Positions 8,470 to 18,125 of a stretch of 64,000 bases of DNA are shown piece after piece. Position numbers and translations under genes: made by a program. A model generated the notes under the pieces. The model was given only the letters and a program-made list of their open reading frames with translations. It was not told where the DNA came from and made no database searches. Origin of the DNA: JAHRVQ01 sp029941905 (GTDB taxonomy: Bacteria; Pseudomonadota; Gammaproteobacteria; Pseudomonadales; Azotimanducaceae); NCBI GenBank assembly GCA_029941905.1, contig JAPYTQ010000009.1:1-64000 (forward strand), read 5' to 3'. How positions within the stretch are numbered: position 1 is the first letter of the stretch; the number at the start of each line of letters is the position of its first letter.

Positions 8470-8593
8470 CCATCAAATCAAAATCACACTCGCCCTGGGC
8501 AGTCTTTCCATCATCGAGGCTGCACAGCACCAGATGGTTGCCGCCTCTGAGTTCGAGTACTGCAAAGTCATCCCGCGCAAAGATCTCACGCAT
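8438..8593 (-). pseudogene. Fragment of a VOC (glyoxalase/bleomycin-resistance) protein
   Basis: A 51-codon frame reads FAVLELRGGNHLVL and, a little later, FDLMVG. These match the middle of small VOC-family (glyoxalase-fold) proteins, where FAVLELRGGTHL and FDLMVDD are typical. The N-terminal beta-alpha-beta-beta unit and everything after FDLMV are missing; the frame then runs out into the PIN fragment. A UGA lies two codons upstream of the ATG. Judged a remnant; the identification rests on a short stretch. Confidence 0.5.
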
Positions 8594-8658
8594 GCTTCAC
8601 CTGGTTCATGGCGCATCCCTGCTGACACGCACAATAGTCATCGAATAACACTATTCAT

Positions 8659-11319
8659 CTAAGCCGCCAACTGACGCAATACATAGTGAAGAATCCCGCC
8701 GTGCTGGTAGTAGGCAAACTCGTTGTGGGTGTCTATTCTGATATCAGTCTTAAAGAAATAATGTGTGCTGTCCGGCCTCTTGACAGCAACTTCTACCATC
8801 CGCTGGTCTGCATTAACCGCCCTAATTGTGAATTCTTCCGCTCCGGTGATGCCGAGTGAAGCCGCATTTTCACCCGGTTCGAACTGCAGCGGCAGAATCC
8901 CCATGCCAATCAGGTTCGAGCGATGGATGCGTTCAAACCCCGCGGCTATCACTACTTTCACGCCCAATAGCGCCGGACCTTTTGCTGCCCAGTCCCGGGA
9001 AGAGCCGGTGCCGTATTCTTTACCGGCAATAACGATCAGTGGTACGCCTTGATCTGCGTAGCTCATGGCCGCGTCGAATATGGATTGCTTATTGCCAGAT
9101 GGATAGTGCGTTGTCCAGCTTCCTTCCGTTCCAGGCGCCAACTCATTGCGCAGACGCACGTTGGCGAAGGTACCTCGCATCATCACCTCATGATTGCCAC
9201 GCCTTGAACCATAGGAGTTGAAATCTGCGGGTTCGATCTGCCGGGCCTGTAAATAGACGCCCGCCGGGCTGGCCGGTTCGATATTGCCTGCCGGTGATAC
9301 GTGGTCTGTAGTAATGCTGTCGCCCAGCAGCACCAGGCATCTGGCATTTTCGATGGATTGAATCCGCGGCACTTCCAGGGTGATATCCGTAAAGAAACTG
9401 GGTTGCTTCACGTAGGTCGATTCGGGCCAGTCGAAGATTGCGCTGTCGGGCACCGTCAGTTTGTTCCAGGTCTCATTACCAGAGTAGACGTCGGCATACT
9501 TTTCCCTGAAGAGAGCAGGATCGACATTGGCGTTGATGACGGCCTGAATCTCGGCAGCCGAGGGCCAGATATCCGATAGTTTTACCGGGTTGCCTTGCCG
9601 ATCATGTCCCAAGGCATCACGGCTGAGGTCTATGTTCATGTTGCCTGCGATCGCGTAGGCCACAACCAAAGGCGGTGACGCCAGATAATTGGCTCTGACT
9701 TCAGCATGAATTCGCCCCTCGAAGTTCCTGTTTCCCGATAAGACTGAGCAGGCCAGCAAATTGCCGGACTTTATTGCAGATGAAATCTCAGCGGGCAATG
9801 GGCCGGAATTGCCAATACAGGTCGTGCAGCCGTAACCGACCAGGTAAAAACCGAACGCCTCAAGTTCGGAAAGGAGTCCCGCCTTGTGGAGGTAATCTGT
9901 CACTGTCTTGGAGCCAGGCGCCAGGCTGGTCTTGACCCATGGTTTGGTGACGAGGCCCAGTTCCCGCGCCTTCTTTGCGAGAAGCCCAGCGGCAACCAGA
10001 ACGGCTGGATTCGACGTATTCGTACAGCTTGTAATCGCCGCTATGACGACGGCACCGTGATCCAGGGAAAATTCCTGCCCCGGGAAAGTCGGGTCCACGC
10101 TACCGCTGCGGTTTGCCTGGTCGAGAGCAAGCGACAATTCCTTGAACTCCTGCAAAGTAGCCTCAAAAGCGACCTTCGTGTCGGTGATGGCAATACGATC
10201 CTGGGGTCGCGTTGGCCCGGCAACCGATGGCACCACATCGCCAAGGTCCAGATTAACCATCGATGAATATTCCGCATCAGGGGTCTTTTCATCGTGCCAG
10301 AGCTGCATAGCCTGCATATAGATCTGGATGAGTTCCAACTGTGAGTCTGGTCGACCGGTCAGGCGCATATAGTTAACTGTTTCGGCATCTACCGGGAATA
10401 TCCCACAGGTCGCGCCATACTCCGGTGCCATATTGGCAATGGTTGCGCGATCGGCCAGGCTGAGATGCTTTAACCCCGGTCCATGGAATTCAACGAACTT
10501 ACCAACAACTCCGTGCGCCCTCAGCAATTGCGTAACGGTTAGTACCAGATCTGTTGCTGTTGCACCTTCTTTCAATTGACCTTCAAGCTTAAAGCCGACG
10601 ACCTGTGGAATGAGCATGGTGATCGGTTGCCCCAGCATAGCCGCCTCAGCTTCAATACCACCGACTCCCCAGCCAAGCACACCGAGCCCATTGATCATCG
10701 TCGTATGGGAATCGGTGCCGACCAGCGAATCGGGATAGGCAACGATTTCAGCGTCGGTTTCTTTCGTGAATACACCCCGCGCCAGATACTCAAGATTCAC
10801 CTGATGCACAATGCCAGTGCCGGGCGGAACAACTTTGAAGTTGTCGAATGCCTCCTGTCCCCAGCGCAGGAACTGATAACGTTCCAGGTTGCGTGCGACT
10901 TCCATCTCCGTGTTTTGGCTGAACGACCTGCTCGAACCGAAATGATCCACCATGACCGAGTGATCGATGACGAGTTCTACCGGTACCTGCGGGTTAATTT
11001 TATTCACATCGCCGCCAAGGGCTGACATTGCATCCCGCATGGCAGCAAGATCGACGATCGCGGGCACGCCGGTAAAGTCCTGTAGCAGAACCCGGGCTGG
11101 AACGAAAGCAATTTCGTGCGCAGGCTCGGCGTTCGGGTCCCAGTTTACCAGGGCATTAATGTCATCCTGGGTCACGAACCAGCGATCTTGATGGCGCAGC
11201 AAGTTTTCCAGCAGGATCTTCAGACAATATGGCAGCCGGTTTATCTCATCCAGGCTGCCGAGGGCGGTGAATGGGTAAATCGTATATTTCTGGTTTCCAA
11301 CGGTGATTTCAGTCGCCAC
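8659..11319 (-). CDS. acnA: Aconitate hydratase A
   Basis: An 886-aa AcnA/IRP-type aconitase, which interconverts citrate and isocitrate in the TCA cycle in the cytoplasm. The three [4Fe-4S] cysteines are visible: SCTNTSNP (near residue 431) and CTTCIGNSGPL (near 497-500). The C-terminal swivel domain carries GSSRDWAAKG and the substrate arginines. The reading frame extends 9 codons upstream, but GTG at 11319 is preferred because CAGGAGG lies 8 nt before it and the resulting N-terminus (ATEITVGNQKY) fits the family. It is divergent from fumC across about 167 bp, placing two TCA-cycle genes around a shared promoter region. Confidence 0.97.
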   Translation of the reverse strand: MATEITVGNQKYTIYPFTALGSLDEINRLPYCLKILLENLLRHQDRWFVTQDDINALVNWDPNAEPAHEIAFVPARVLLQDFTGVPAIVDLAAMRDAMSALGGDVNKINPQVPVELVIDHSVMVDHFGSSRSFSQNTEMEVARNLERYQFLRWGQEAFDNFKVVPPGTGIVHQVNLEYLARGVFTKETDAEIVAYPDSLVGTDSHTTMINGLGVLGWGVGGIEAEAAMLGQPITMLIPQVVGFKLEGQLKEGATATDLVLTVTQLLRAHGVVGKFVEFHGPGLKHLSLADRATIANMAPEYGATCGIFPVDAETVNYMRLTGRPDSQLELIQIYMQAMQLWHDEKTPDAEYSSMVNLDLGDVVPSVAGPTRPQDRIAITDTKVAFEATLQEFKELSLALDQANRSGSVDPTFPGQEFSLDHGAVVIAAITSCTNTSNPAVLVAAGLLAKKARELGLVTKPWVKTSLAPGSKTVTDYLHKAGLLSELEAFGFYLVGYGCTTCIGNSGPLPAEISSAIKSGNLLACSVLSGNRNFEGRIHAEVRANYLASPPLVVAYAIAGNMNIDLSRDALGHDRQGNPVKLSDIWPSAAEIQAVINANVDPALFREKYADVYSGNETWNKLTVPDSAIFDWPESTYVKQPSFFTDITLEVPRIQSIENARCLVLLGDSITTDHVSPAGNIEPASPAGVYLQARQIEPADFNSYGSRRGNHEVMMRGTFANVRLRNELAPGTEGSWTTHYPSGNKQSIFDAAMSYADQGVPLIVIAGKEYGTGSSRDWAAKGPALLGVKVVIAAGFERIHRSNLIGMGILPLQFEPGENAASLGITGAEEFTIRAVNADQRMVEVAVKRPDSTHYFFKTDIRIDTHNEFAYYQHGGILHYVLRQLAA

Positions 11320-11486
11320 GTTACAATCCTCCTGGAGGCCGTACACACTACAATGTACAGCATGTTAACAACTTTTCTCCGTTCCTCCCTTCCCTGCCCT
11401 GACGAAAATATCTACTTAATCACAGGTTTCTTAGACGTTAGATCTAATACAATGTGTCCTGAATCAATTTTGCTGGGTGAACAAAA

Positions 11487-12872
11487 ATGGGCCGAACACG
11501 AAGTGAAAGTGACTCGATGGGAAGAATTGATATTCCCGACGATCGACTATGGGGCCCGCAAACCCAAAGATCTCTTCGCAATTTCAAGATTGGCGAGGAA
11601 CGATTTCCCAGGGAATTGATTCGAGCACTGGGCATTGTCAAGCGTTCTGCAGCGATTGTGAACAATCAACTGGATGTCCTCAATGAAAGTAAGAAAGAAC
11701 TGATTGTGAAAGCCTGCGATGAAATTATTGCGGGTAATGTTGACGACCATTTCCCTTTGGTGGTGTGGCAAACCGGAAGTGGCACCCAAACCAATATGAA
11801 TGCCAATGAAGTGATCGCCAACTGGTGTGCACATGCCAGCGGTAAACCCATGGGCGCGATGGATCCCATTCACCCCAATGACGACTGCAACAAAAGCCAA
11901 TCCTCCAACGATACCTTTCCAACTGCGATGCACATAGCCTCAGTAGAGAAAGTGACAGGGACGTTAATGCCTGCATTAGAAGCGTTGGCCGAAGTGATGG
12001 AAGAGAAAAGTGAAGCATTTAAAGACGTGATCAAGATTGGGCGCACCCATTTAATGGACGCCACGCCATTGACTCTGGGAAACGAGTTTTCTGGCTATGC
12101 CAGCCAACTGAGACACGCCATTACTCATGTTAGAAATACTTTGCCACATCTTTCGGAGCTTGCACTGGGGGGAACAGCCGTGGGGACAGGCCTCAATACA
12201 CCTAAAGGTTATGCTGAGGAGGTGGCCAAAGAAATCGCCAGATTTACAGGGCTTGATTTTGTTTCTGCAACCAATAAATTTGAAGCGCTGGCCGCAAATG
12301 ATGCCCTGGTTGCCGGTCACGCTGCACTAAAGACCCTGGCTTGCAGTTTAATGAAAATTGCCAATGATGTGCGCTGGTTGGGCAGTGGGCCGCGTTGTGG
12401 TATCGGTGAAATCAGCCTCCCGGCCAACGAACCGGGTTCCTCTATTATGCCGGGTAAAGTTAATCCCACCCAATGCGAAGCCATGACCATGGTCTGCGCG
12501 CAGGTGATCGGTAACGATACCACTATAGGTGTGGCAGGTGCTTCGGGGAATTTTGAACTAAATGTCTTCAAACCTGTGATTATTTACAACTACCTTCAAT
12601 CTCTGAAGCTGTTATCTGAAGCTTGCGATAGTTTTCGTTTGAACTGTGTTTCGGGCATAGAAGCCAATCAGAATAATATCACAGAAAATCTTAATAACTC
12701 CCTGATGCTGGTCACTGCCCTCAACACTCACATTGGCTATGACAATGCCGCCAAAATAGCCAAAAAAGCCCACGCAGAGCACACCACCCTTAAAAAAGCC
12801 GCGCTGAGTCTGGGTTTTCTGGACGCGAAACAGTTTGATGAAATCGTCGACCCGGCCAAGATGATTGGTTAG
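11487..12872 (+). CDS. fumC: Class II fumarate hydratase
   Basis: A 461-aa oxygen-stable fumarase (fumarate to malate). The superfamily signature GSSIMPGKVNPTQ is intact, as are SGPRCGIGEI, GRTHLMDATP and TGSGTQTNMN. The N-terminus (RSESDSMGRIDIP) aligns with E. coli FumC, which supports ATG at 11487 despite a weak ribosome binding site; an internal ATG at 11517 would remove conserved residues. It is divergent from acnA, and the next gene is convergent (acyl-CoA synthetase). Confidence 0.97.
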   Translation: MGRTRSESDSMGRIDIPDDRLWGPQTQRSLRNFKIGEERFPRELIRALGIVKRSAAIVNNQLDVLNESKKELIVKACDEIIAGNVDDHFPLVVWQTGSGTQTNMNANEVIANWCAHASGKPMGAMDPIHPNDDCNKSQSSNDTFPTAMHIASVEKVTGTLMPALEALAEVMEEKSEAFKDVIKIGRTHLMDATPLTLGNEFSGYASQLRHAITHVRNTLPHLSELALGGTAVGTGLNTPKGYAEEVAKEIARFTGLDFVSATNKFEALAANDALVAGHAALKTLACSLMKIANDVRWLGSGPRCGIGEISLPANEPGSSIMPGKVNPTQCEAMTMVCAQVIGNDTTIGVAGASGNFELNVFKPVIIYNYLQSLKLLSEACDSFRLNCVSGIEANQNNITENLNNSLMLVTALNTHIGYDNAAKIAKKAHAEHTTLKKAALSLGFLDAKQFDEIVDPAKMIG

Positions 12873-12957
12873 TCGATGGCAGCGCCTCTTTTAACCCAGG
12901 CTCAACGCCTCAAAAGGGTCTCAATATTGACATTACGTTGTGCCCATTAGACTTAGG

Positions 12958-14517
12958 CTAGTTAACACTCCGTTCACTGTCTGCCCAGTAGGGCTTGCGC
13001 AATTCTGTTTTCAGAATTTTACCGGCGCCTGACAAGGGTAATGGCTCTGTTTGAAAGCTCACGGAACGAGGGCATTTGAACCCTGCGATCAGCGATTTGC
13101 AGTGAATGATAAGGGTATCTTCATCAAGGCTTGCGTCGGATTGAAGTACTACAACAGCATGCACCTGTTCGCCCCACTTCTCATGGGGGATACCAATCAC
13201 TGCACATTGATTCACTGCCTCATGTTGGTAAATGGCATTCTCAACTTCCGCGGAATAGACATTCTCACCACCCGAGATGATCATATCCTTGACCCGGTCA
13301 ACGATAAACAGGAACCCGTCCTCGTCCAGGTAGCCACCATCTCCTGTGTGCAGCCAACCGTCAACGATGGCCTTGGCTGTCTGTTCCGGCATATTGCGGT
13401 AACCCAGCATGACATTTGGACCTTTGAGACAAATCTCGCCCACCACACCCGGATCAAGGACCTGACCATCATCGTCCATGATGCACAGGTCAATTCCCGG
13501 TAGCGCCTGGCCTGCTGACTTCATCTTGCCGACCAAGGGTCCCTCGAACGTATGCCTTTCCGGCGACAGGGAAGTCACTGCCGGTGCCGCTTCGGTTTGA
13601 CCATAGACCTGAAAGAAGCGGGTAGCAGGCATCTCTTCCATTGCCTTTTTGATCACAGACTCAGGCATCGGCGATGCCCCATAATAGACGCCCTGCAAAC
13701 TACCCAGCTCATAGTTCCTGATCTCGGGATGGTTGACCAGCATGTTCACCATGGTCGGAACAATCAACACCCGCTGGATTTTATAGTCCTGAATAGCCTG
13801 CATCGTGGACACCGGCTCAAACCCGGGCAGAAAGTAATTTGACCCACCCATTGAAGCGGATATCAGACAGGTAAACGCATCGGCAATATGAAACATGGGT
13901 GCGACATGCAGGACCCTGTCGGCCGCTTTGAATTCAAGCACCCCGACGGACTGTAACGCATTGGCCCCAAAATTATTGTGACTCAACATCACACCTTTGG
14001 ACCTTCCCGTGGTACCGCCGGTATAAAACAACCCTGCGACGTCGTTCCCCTGGCGATGAGCATCAGCGACAGGTACAGCTCGTATAATCTCGGCGTAGGG
14101 AATGTATCCTTTGGGTGTTTCACCATCATCAATAAAGACAAACTGCTCAACGTGTTCCAATTCGTCCTTTATCTGCTCCACCAGGGATACATAATTGCTA
14201 TCGACAAAGAGCACCCGGGCTTCTGAGTCGTTCAACCAATAAACCACCTCGGGACCAGCAAGACGAGTATTAATGGGCTGAAACACACCCCCTGCCCAGG
14301 GTACTGCGAACATAAATTCCAGATAGCGGTCGCTGTTCAGCGCCAGGATGGCAGCACAGTCATCCTGATTAAACCCCAATTGCCGCAAGCCACCGGCGAA
14401 ACGTGCGACTCGTTGTACAAACTGGTGCCAGGTATGCCTGCGCTCCCCATCTACGGTGGCGAGACCATTACGGTTTGTTTGTGCAGCACGACGGATAAGT
14501 TGAGTCATTGAAAACAT
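12958..14517 (-). CDS. Acyl-CoA synthetase (AMP-binding, class I adenylate-forming)
   Basis: A 519-aa protein with the full set of ANL-superfamily motifs: YTGGTTGRSKG (P-loop-like A3), VYGQTEAAP (A5), DGWLHTGDGGY (A7), VDRVKDMIISGGENVY (A8) and a C-terminal GAGKILKTELR containing the catalytic Lys. It ligates a carboxylic acid, probably a fatty or aromatic acid, to CoA via an acyl-adenylate. The chain-length specificity cannot be read from sequence. Start ATG 14517 lies behind a G-rich stretch (GGGGCTCGCT). It stands alone, flanked by fumC (convergent) and a MITE-like repeat. Confidence 0.9.
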   Translation of the reverse strand: MFSMTQLIRRAAQTNRNGLATVDGERRHTWHQFVQRVARFAGGLRQLGFNQDDCAAILALNSDRYLEFMFAVPWAGGVFQPINTRLAGPEVVYWLNDSEARVLFVDSNYVSLVEQIKDELEHVEQFVFIDDGETPKGYIPYAEIIRAVPVADAHRQGNDVAGLFYTGGTTGRSKGVMLSHNNFGANALQSVGVLEFKAADRVLHVAPMFHIADAFTCLISASMGGSNYFLPGFEPVSTMQAIQDYKIQRVLIVPTMVNMLVNHPEIRNYELGSLQGVYYGASPMPESVIKKAMEEMPATRFFQVYGQTEAAPAVTSLSPERHTFEGPLVGKMKSAGQALPGIDLCIMDDDGQVLDPGVVGEICLKGPNVMLGYRNMPEQTAKAIVDGWLHTGDGGYLDEDGFLFIVDRVKDMIISGGENVYSAEVENAIYQHEAVNQCAVIGIPHEKWGEQVHAVVVLQSDASLDEDTLIIHCKSLIAGFKCPRSVSFQTEPLPLSGAGKILKTELRKPYWADSERSVN

Positions 14518-14621
14518 AGCGAGCCCCGGTTCTTTAATACGCCAATATTCAGGATTATGAATCGGATTTCAAGGCATGAATGCATTGTTGTTAGTCAAAT
14601 TCTGTACAGGATACAAACACG

Positions 14622-14781
14622 AGCAGGCTGCTGATAAAATCCCTGTTAGATACAAGGCAAGGCGAAAATTGCTGAAAGAGCGGAGTTTACACGCCAGTAA
14701 ATGAGCATCTTGATCGGACTCGCGCACGAAGCAATTTTCAACACCGAATTGTGCTAACAGGAGCTTTTTCAGTAGCCTGCT
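14622..14781. repeat. MITE-like 160-bp element with 28-bp terminal inverted repeats
   Basis: Left arm 14622-14649 (AGCAGGCTGCTGATAAAATC and 8 more bases) and right arm 14754-14781 are imperfect inverted repeats (about 23 of 28 match). About 104 bp of non-coding sequence lie between them. The right end contributes the TAG stop of the neighbouring MFS gene. A half copy of the same terminal sequence occurs at 28429-28457. No transposase is encoded. Confidence 0.75.
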
Positions 14782-16078
14782 AGTACTCATGCGCCATTTC
14801 CGGTTGTCGTATTAGCACGGCGCAAACCAGCAGAATTACCAGGGCACCCAGACAAACCTTGACGGATGCATCGTAGCTACCCATCGTATCTAACCCTAAA
14901 CTAAAAGCTGCTGGCCCTACAGCACTGGCAAACACCGTGAACGACGTGTTCATCCCTGAAATAGCACCCAGATTCAAGGCACCATAAAAACGAATAAACG
15001 CCAGGTTTGAAATGACCCCCCATAACCCACCTCCTGAACCAAATCCGAACGCCAGAAGCCAGAAACCCCAGGATTTCTCCAGGTTCAGCAATCCCCAGGC
15101 ACCAATGATAAAGAACATCAGCATCGCAATCAGGAAGGGTTTGAGATGTTGTTTGTCTACCGCCCAACTCGCCACCAGGTTGGTCACCGTCGAAAACACT
15201 GCTGAGGGGAAAAAATAACCAAAGGCCTCCTCTTTGCTCCTGCCAGCAGCGGAAAAAATTGACACCACATGAAACGTGAGTGCGGTGCCAAACAACGCAT
15301 GCATTCCCAGGCTGCAACTGTAAATCCAGAACACCGGATCCAGTCGAGCCTGTTCCAGGGTCTTACTCACCGCTTCAATCGGTTTGTCTGTATGACCCAG
15401 TTCGGATAACTGGCCTCCATCCGGTTGCAGTCCCACAGATTCCGGGTTGTCGCGAATAAACACCAGCGCCAGCAAGGAAAAGCCAATACCCACTATCGCT
15501 GCCATCGCCCACAGGGCACCACGCCAATCCAACGTCAGTATCAACCAGGAAATCAATAGAGGGGCAACAGAGAACCCAAATGAAACGAATACCCCACGAA
15601 TGCCTGAAACCAGACCACGACGCCTGACGAACCAGTGCAGCAACACGTTCCTTGAGCAGCTGGTCAGGACGCCCTGTCCAAAAAATCTGACGCCAAAATA
15701 TCCAACCAGTATCAGGGCAAAAGCACCACCACCGAGCATCTGCGAGAGCTGATCGGTGACACTGATAAAGAACACCATTATACCAAGCACCAGGCTGGAA
15801 ACCGTGATCATAAAGCGTCCGCCGTATCGATCGTACCAGCGGCCAGCCGTTGTCAGGAACAGGGAGGAGCCAACAGTTCCACAAAGGTAGGCAATCGAAA
15901 GCTCGGTTCGCGTTAAGCCCAGGGCCTCAATAAAATGGTCGGTAAATACCGCCATACCCATGGTCTGGCCAGGAATACTCAGCAAGAATCCCAGGGTACT
16001 GAAAAACCAGATCACCCAACCATAGTAGAAAGGCGCCTTACCCGGGTCGAAAGGCCATTGAGGAGAAATGACCCGCAT
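14780..16078 (-). CDS. MFS transporter (monocarboxylate/OxlT-like)
   Basis: A 432-aa protein with about 12 hydrophobic segments and the MFS loop 2-3 signature GRWYDRYGGRF (about 78-88). The N-terminus (FYYGWVIWFFSTLGF) resembles MCT/oxalate-formate-antiporter-type transporters. The substrate is unknown. Its ATG overlaps the TGA of the upstream sulfatase gene (TGATG), so the two are translationally coupled, and it may move the desulfated product or the sulfated substrate. Its last codons lie at the edge of an inserted repeat element that provides the stop codon, so the native C-terminus may have been slightly altered. Confidence 0.85.
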   Translation of the reverse strand: MRVISPQWPFDPGKAPFYYGWVIWFFSTLGFLLSIPGQTMGMAVFTDHFIEALGLTRTELSIAYLCGTVGSSLFLTTAGRWYDRYGGRFMITVSSLVLGIMVFFISVTDQLSQMLGGGAFALILVGYFGVRFFGQGVLTSCSRNVLLHWFVRRRGLVSGIRGVFVSFGFSVAPLLISWLILTLDWRGALWAMAAIVGIGFSLLALVFIRDNPESVGLQPDGGQLSELGHTDKPIEAVSKTLEQARLDPVFWIYSCSLGMHALFGTALTFHVVSIFSAAGRSKEEAFGYFFPSAVFSTVTNLVASWAVDKQHLKPFLIAMLMFFIIGAWGLLNLEKSWGFWLLAFGFGSGGGLWGVISNLAFIRFYGALNLGAISGMNTSFTVFASAVGPAAFSLGLDTMGSYDASVKVCLGALVILLVCAVLIRQPEMAHEY

Positions 16079-17559
16079 CAGGTTATTGACAAATCGCTGG
16101 CGTGCTTTTCTTCCAGGGCATCGGCAAACGCGCCACGATCTGTATCACGCAATCGCACCAGATAGTCCGCCAGCTGACCCCGGATATGGTAGGGTCCGCC
16201 TTCTGCAATCACATTTTGTAACGGGTCCCGACCACGGGCAGCATCCTGGATCATTTCACCATGCCAGTTACCCAGGATCGAAAGCCCCTTGTCACGAAGG
16301 GTCGTATTTTCTTCCGCTATGTTAGTCGTTTCAAAGGGGTCATTGGCCAGATCAAACAGCATCACGTCGTCGAACAAATGGTAACCATCGTGCAACGTCT
16401 GGATGCAAATATAATCTTCCCAACGGGCAGCTCTCTGGCAAGTCCAGGCACCCTGGGACACAACCAGATGTTCCCTGCCTTCGTCCCGCCCTTCTTTTAA
16501 CGCTGCCATAAAACTGACCCCGTCCCATGAAGATGGGACTTTCACAGCCAGTAACTCAAGGATGGTTGCCGTTACATCTATCTGGTAATGCATCGCATCA
16601 AACTGGCAACCCGCGTGAACATCAGTGAGCCCCGGCCACTTCAGAATCAATGGAATTCGAGTGGTCGCCTGGTCAGCTGTCTGGTGGTCGCCGTAAATGT
16701 TCAATTCGCCCAGGGTCTCACCATGGTCTGATGACAGCATGACGACCGCGTCGTCCAATACACCCAGGTCGGCAAGCTGGTTCAGGATTCTGCCGACGTA
16801 GTCGTCAGCTACCAACACGCCAGTGTCGTAGCCGTCGAACATTTTACGAACAGCCAACATATCCGGCGCCTCTTGGGGTTGCCTGGGGAACTGCGTGAGC
16901 ATTTCAGGTTTCGGCGCAAAACCGTTACATTCCCGTGCGGAATGAGGTCCACCGTTGTTCCAGTGATGGCTTCTAACCTCTTCCGTCAACCAGGCGGGTA
17001 GTTCATCACCGGTAAATGGTTCCCCGTAGCTGACATCAGCCCGATAAGGTGTGTGGGGATCCCACATATGAACATGAAGGAACCAGTTATCATTCTGGCC
17101 ATTTCGGGTTAACCAATCCGACGCAATTGCATTGACCTCATCCGCCGTTTCGAGACCATACTTGCCGACGTTATAAGTTTCATCGAACCCGGCATACCAG
17201 TGAAAGGCGGAGTGTCGCTGGGCAAACGAACTGATGCTCACGGTTTTTAGCCCTGCGCGTTTCAGCCGGGAAGGGAAGCTGTCAATCTGCAACCGGCTCC
17301 AGAATTGTCGATCAGGCCCTCCAATCACCGGGTCTGCGTCTGTGCCACCGTGATTCACGACACCGTTATGGATACCGAACCTGCCCGTTAAGAGCGCAGA
17401 CCGGCTCGGCAGGCACGGTGAGTCCGAGGCATGAACGTTGTTGAACTGCAGAGCCTGGCGAGCCAGTGCATCAATATTCGGTGAGGTATTTCTGTGATAC
17501 CCATAACAACCAAGGTGATCAGGTCTCAAGGTGTCAATATCGATATATAAGATACGCAT
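16078..17559 (-). CDS. Sulfatase (Cys-type, formylglycine-dependent)
   Basis: A 493-aa alkaline-phosphatase-superfamily sulfatase. The FGly motif is C49-L-P-S-R in SPCLPSRSALLTGR. Metal-site segments DIDTLRPDH near the N-terminus and SSDHGE in the middle are present, as is HMWDPHTPY. No signal peptide is visible, so a cytoplasmic location is likely. Cys-type sulfatases need a formylglycine-generating enzyme, which is not in this window. The upstream ATG (17571) has no ribosome binding site. The ATG at 17559 has GGGAAA 5 nt before it and is preferred. It is coupled to the downstream MFS gene. Confidence 0.88.
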   Translation of the reverse strand: MRILYIDIDTLRPDHLGCYGYHRNTSPNIDALARQALQFNNVHASDSPCLPSRSALLTGRFGIHNGVVNHGGTDADPVIGGPDRQFWSRLQIDSFPSRLKRAGLKTVSISSFAQRHSAFHWYAGFDETYNVGKYGLETADEVNAIASDWLTRNGQNDNWFLHVHMWDPHTPYRADVSYGEPFTGDELPAWLTEEVRSHHWNNGGPHSARECNGFAPKPEMLTQFPRQPQEAPDMLAVRKMFDGYDTGVLVADDYVGRILNQLADLGVLDDAVVMLSSDHGETLGELNIYGDHQTADQATTRIPLILKWPGLTDVHAGCQFDAMHYQIDVTATILELLAVKVPSSWDGVSFMAALKEGRDEGREHLVVSQGAWTCQRAARWEDYICIQTLHDGYHLFDDVMLFDLANDPFETTNIAEENTTLRDKGLSILGNWHGEMIQDAARGRDPLQNVIAEGGPYHIRGQLADYLVRLRDTDRGAFADALEEKHASDLSIT

Positions 17560-17617
17560 GATTTTTCCCATGAGTGGTTGTAACGGTGAGTGGTCTGAGA
17601 CAAGAGTTGCGACATGG

Positions 17618-18076
17618 TTACTGATCAGTTAGCCGCACATTTTTTTGCATGATGTAATTCGGTTTCCCATCCTTCACAAAATGCCCTGTAATTACAAGAC
17701 CGGAATTGTGATTAAGCTGCACCATGGCCTTGTTACTCTGCTCGACATGGGTTTCCACCAACGAATAGACTGAGCCGAGCAGCCATCTGTGCTGTTGCGA
17801 CATTAGTTTTTTCGCAATGCCCTGGTTTCGATAAACCGTATCAACACCACCCAGCCAGCTGTAGTATCGACTTTCGGTAAATGCATAGCCAGCCTTGAAG
17901 CCGGTCAAATGTTTTCCATAAGCGGAAGTGAACACGGTCACATTCGGCATGTTCTCCAGTCGCCACATGAGATAGTCGCGTCTCCCTGCAGGGAACACCA
18001 GTTGAAAAATTCGCAACAGTTCCCCGAGAAACGATTCGGAAAACGGTGGTTTTTGAAAATCAAGTTCTGGTTTCAT
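17618..18076 (-). CDS. GNAT-family acetyltransferase-like protein
   Basis: A 152-aa protein. The central acetyl-CoA-binding motif is recognisable as VDTVYRNQGIAKKLM (about 87-101, the V-x-x-x-R-x-x-G-x-A pattern), followed by THVEQSNKAMVQLNHNSG, the usual N-x-x-M-x-x-L-N-x-x-x-G end of GNAT domains. The substrate is unknown. It lies between two sulfatase genes on the same strand (58 bp and 49 bp gaps), so probably one transcription unit. Confidence 0.7.
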   Translation of the reverse strand: MKPELDFQKPPFSESFLGELLRIFQLVFPAGRRDYLMWRLENMPNVTVFTSAYGKHLTGFKAGYAFTESRYYSWLGGVDTVYRNQGIAKKLMSQQHRWLLGSVYSLVETHVEQSNKAMVQLNHNSGLVITGHFVKDGKPNYIMQKNVRLTDQ

Positions 18077-18125
18077 TTATTTGTCACGGTCGCTAACATT
18101 TACAATGATGAAAGCGAACCCCTGC

